DNA of 24,758 nt, taken from NCBI GenBank assembly GCA_964517765.1, contig CAZFEN010000020.1:1-24758 (forward strand). Direction: 5' to 3'. Position 1 is the stretch's first letter; each line of letters opens with the position of its first letter. Both the position numbers and the translations under genes were made by a program. Of the stretch, positions 24,715 through 24,758 are shown piece by piece. The stretch is from Hydromicrobium sp964517765 (lineage in GTDB: Bacteria > Actinomycetota > Humimicrobiia > Humimicrobiales > Humimicrobiaceae). Under the pieces are notes generated by a model, which worked only from the letters and a program-made list of their open reading frames with translations, searched no databases and was not told the origin of the DNA.

Positions 24715-24758
24715 TTCTAGATTTCTGAATGATAAAATTAATTTCGAGAATTAAAAGG

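Noticed and set aside
1..24758. CRISPR array, insertion sequence, rRNA or phage genes
   Set aside because: No regularly spaced repeats, transposase or integrase motifs, or rRNA sequence were seen anywhere in the window.

Overview
The window is a dense, AT-rich bacterial chromosome segment. From 1 to 20619 every gene is on the minus strand and belongs to core information processing. From 20791 to the right end the genes are on the plus strand and form a thiamine operon. The minus-strand order, read in the direction of transcription, is hrcA-dnaJ-rsmE-mtaB-HIT-phoH-pgpH-ybeY-GNAT-era-deoC-recO-glyQ-glyS-ppdK-dnaG-rpoD. This matches the hrcA/dnaJ...phoH-yqfF-ybeY...era-recO-glyQS...dnaG-rpoD backbone of Clostridia-like Bacillota. 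Two-subunit glycyl-tRNA synthetase, HrcA, a PgpH-type c-di-AMP phosphodiesterase and a lipoprotein-anchored ABC binding protein all fit a low-GC, Gram-positive-like (monoderm) lineage. I cannot name a species. A 100-N scaffold gap points to a draft or metagenome assembly.

Layout. 1-932: 5' part of rpoD (primary sigma factor), cut by the window edge. 952-2865: dnaG primase. 3008-5659: pyruvate phosphate dikinase. 5792-8787: glyS and glyQ. 8804-11254: recO, deoC and era. 11254-11721: a RimI-like acetyltransferase with a possible promoter upstream. 11864-16088: ybeY, pgpH, phoH and a HIT hydrolase, probably transcribed from one or two strong promoters at 16144-16223. 16268-19436: mtaB, rsmE and dnaJ, joined by two 4-base ATGA overlaps. 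19579-20619: hrcA. Many junctions overlap or are under 25 bases, so most of the strand probably forms a few long operons for RNA maturation, translation, DNA repair and replication, and heat shock.

The plus-strand block starts with a TPP riboswitch (20791-20885) and an intrinsic terminator. It then encodes thiamine pyrophosphokinase (thiN), an ABC importer of the ThiXYZ type (permease, lipoprotein, ATPase) and a small YkoF/MTH1187-type thiamine-binding protein. Together these make a TPP-repressed import and pyrophosphorylation module. No thiamine biosynthetic enzyme is visible in it.

Main points of interest. (1) The N gap inside pgpH is an assembly artefact: the same 55 bases flank it, and collapsing the duplication restores one in-frame 733-residue protein. 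(2) An 8-base segment of the TPP aptamer is exactly complementary to the terminator hairpin, which gives a readable switching mechanism. (3) A tRNA 3'-end fragment lies just downstream of the thi operon and may be an integration scar. (4) hrcA-dnaJ lacks grpE-dnaK and a visible CIRCE element. I found no clearly novel system; most of the window is well-conserved housekeeping sequence.
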